NCBI GenBank assembly: GCA_023428335.1
Contig: JAEYYS010000332.1
Coordinates: forward strand, 1 to 6,201
Length of the DNA: 6,201 nt
Origin: Verrucomicrobiota bacterium
GTDB lineage: Bacteria > Verrucomicrobiota > Verrucomicrobiia > Verrucomicrobiales > Verrucomicrobiaceae
Direction: 5' to 3'
Below, in pieces: positions 5,648 to 6,201 of this stretch. The notes below the pieces were generated by a model, which was not told where the DNA came from, did not search any database, and worked only from the letters and a program-made list of their open reading frames with translations. A program made the translations under genes and the position numbers. The stretch's first letter is position 1. Each line of letters starts with the position of its first letter.

Positions 5648-5820
5648 TCAGCGAACAATAAAGGGTGCAGGTAACGGCTCGTGTGGCATCTGTCGTGTCA
5701 GCAATGTCTTGCGCTCGCCGTCGCCTATTCCGAGTTGATCACTCCTGCCGGACTCGATGAAGCCCACCGCCCTTTGGCCCCGCTGCGTTCCAAGAAACTC
5801 CAGCCCCGGTCTGAGGGGGC

Positions 5821-5888
5821 GCGAGTGTGCCGAAGGTCACTCGCTTTGGGTGGTGGCCACGCGCTGGACCCTGAGCGAGCAGGCCACC
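5821..5888. repeat. Two consecutive long-stem inverted repeats
   Basis: GCGAGTG (5821-5827) and CACTCGC (5838-5844) form a perfect 7-bp stem with a 10-base loop. Next, GGTGGCC (5852-5858) and GGCCACC (5882-5888) form a second perfect 7-bp stem. Within its loop, CGCT (5862-5865) can pair with AGCG (5874-5877). A terminator role for the first hairpin is unlikely because only TTTGGG follows. Confidence 0.5.
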
Positions 5889-5914
5889 GCCCTGCGCGCG
5901 CTCCGGTCGTTAAG

Positions 5915-5973
5915 GTAGTCCTCACACTCCGTGTGAGGTGCAGGGGGATCCTCACACGGAGTGTGATGGCTAC
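5915..5973. repeat. 24-bp-arm inverted repeat made of two near-palindromes
   Basis: The left arm 5915-5938 and right arm 5950-5973 are reverse complements at 22 of 24 positions around an 11-base loop. Each arm contains its own dyad: CCTCACACTCCGTGTGAGG at 5920-5938 (eight-base stems, TCC centre) and TCACAC-GGA-GTGTGA at 5952-5966. It can fold as one large hairpin or as two small ones. It resembles a REP/BIME-like or miniature palindromic element; no coding part and no clear target-site duplication were found. Confidence 0.75.
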
Positions 5974-6057
5974 ATTCCAGCAGGCTGCGCGAGGCTCGCT
6001 TCCTGGGCCTGCGGCGGCGAAAGGCGCGTCCGAGGGCCGAAATCCACGAAAAAGGGC

Positions 6058-6201
6058 GGAAATGGCGTGGAATGACCGGGAAAACGACGGTTTCGTGCGC
6101 GGGACAAGATTGAGGTGCCCGGGAAACTGGCAGTTTTGTGCGGGGGACAAGCTTGAGGTGCCCGGGAAACTGGCAGTTTTGTGCGGGGGACAATCTTGAG
6201 G
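6058..6201. repeat. Tandem 43-bp repeat array running off the window
   Basis: Two full units (6101-6143 and 6144-6186) differ at only one position (GGGACAAGATTGAGG against GGGACAAGCTTGAGG). A third begins at 6187 as GGGACAATCTTGAGG and continues past the window. A diverged unit of the same length precedes them at 6058-6100 (27 of 43 matching, mostly in its right half). Each unit contains CCGGG and a dyad, AAACTG-G-CAGTTT. The units abut without spacers, so this is not a CRISPR array. The 43-base period excludes a repeated protein reading frame. Confidence 0.85.

Larger units (their letters stand above)
5648..6057. other. Intergenic region with inverted repeats and no convincing gene
   Basis: The first about 170 bases (5648-5820) show no clear signal. 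From 5821 the region contains several inverted repeats, listed separately. A 53-codon plus-strand frame runs from ATG 5757 to TAG 5916-5918. Its last half (WVVATRWTLSEQATALRALR) looks protein-like, but the frame runs through both hairpins and ends inside the next inverted repeat, so it is likely a translation of repeat DNA. A longer plus-strand frame (5681-6199) crosses the tandem array, whose 43-base period shifts frame each unit, so it is rejected as a gene. Confidence 0.5.

Noticed and set aside
5681..6199. 172-codon plus-strand gene
   Set aside because: It crosses the palindromic block and the 43-base tandem array, which changes frame every unit; no start signal or domain is visible.
6058..6201. 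CRISPR array
   Set aside because: The 43-bp units abut directly and differ by only one or two bases; there are no unique spacers of constant length and no cas genes.

Overview
This window looks like chromosomal DNA from a GC-rich, polysaccharide-degrading bacterium, most likely of the Planctomycetota-Verrucomicrobiota-Chlamydiota group and more probably Verrucomicrobiota. This is an inference from three things: two adjacent exported S1-type sulfatases, starts with little or no Shine-Dalgarno signal, and repeat-rich intergenic DNA. No taxonomic marker gene is present.

Positions 1-4183 form a compact, very GC-rich, all-plus-strand gene run. It contains the 3' part of a lipoate-protein-ligase-family gene (1-465). 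An ATGA overlap joins this to a small gamma-glutamylcyclotransferase-like gene (462-815). After a 44-base gap holding two back-to-back hairpins comes a sulfatase (860-2431, active-site motif CGPSR). Five bases later a second sulfatase of a different subtype begins (2437-3675, motif CSPTR). A four-helix DUF3147-type membrane protein follows (3833-4183). The two sulfatases probably form one transcription unit and would remove sulfate esters from a sulfated glycan outside the cytoplasm. The second sulfatase is cut by an in-frame TAG at 3673-3675, although a recognisable sulfatase C-terminus continues in the same frame to 3789.

Positions 4184-4834 hold no convincing gene. The stretch is a mosaic of short repeats: a 7-bp tandem repeat, an 11-bp-period tandem repeat, and two diverged copies of a stem-loop module. 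Further on are a candidate terminator, two adjacent perfect dyads and a possible -10 box just ahead of the next gene. That gene (4835-5647) encodes an exported protein of unknown function. Its base composition is far more AT-rich than that of the sulfatase operon, which suggests a different history.

Positions 5648-6201 again lack a convincing gene but are full of symmetry: two hairpins (5821-5888), a 24-bp-arm inverted repeat whose arms are themselves near-palindromes (5915-5973), and a 43-bp tandem repeat array (about 6058 to the window edge) with conserved internal dyads. No complete defence system, CRISPR array, transposase or RNA gene was found. The least explained parts are the structured repeat block at the right end and the amber-interrupted sulfatase.
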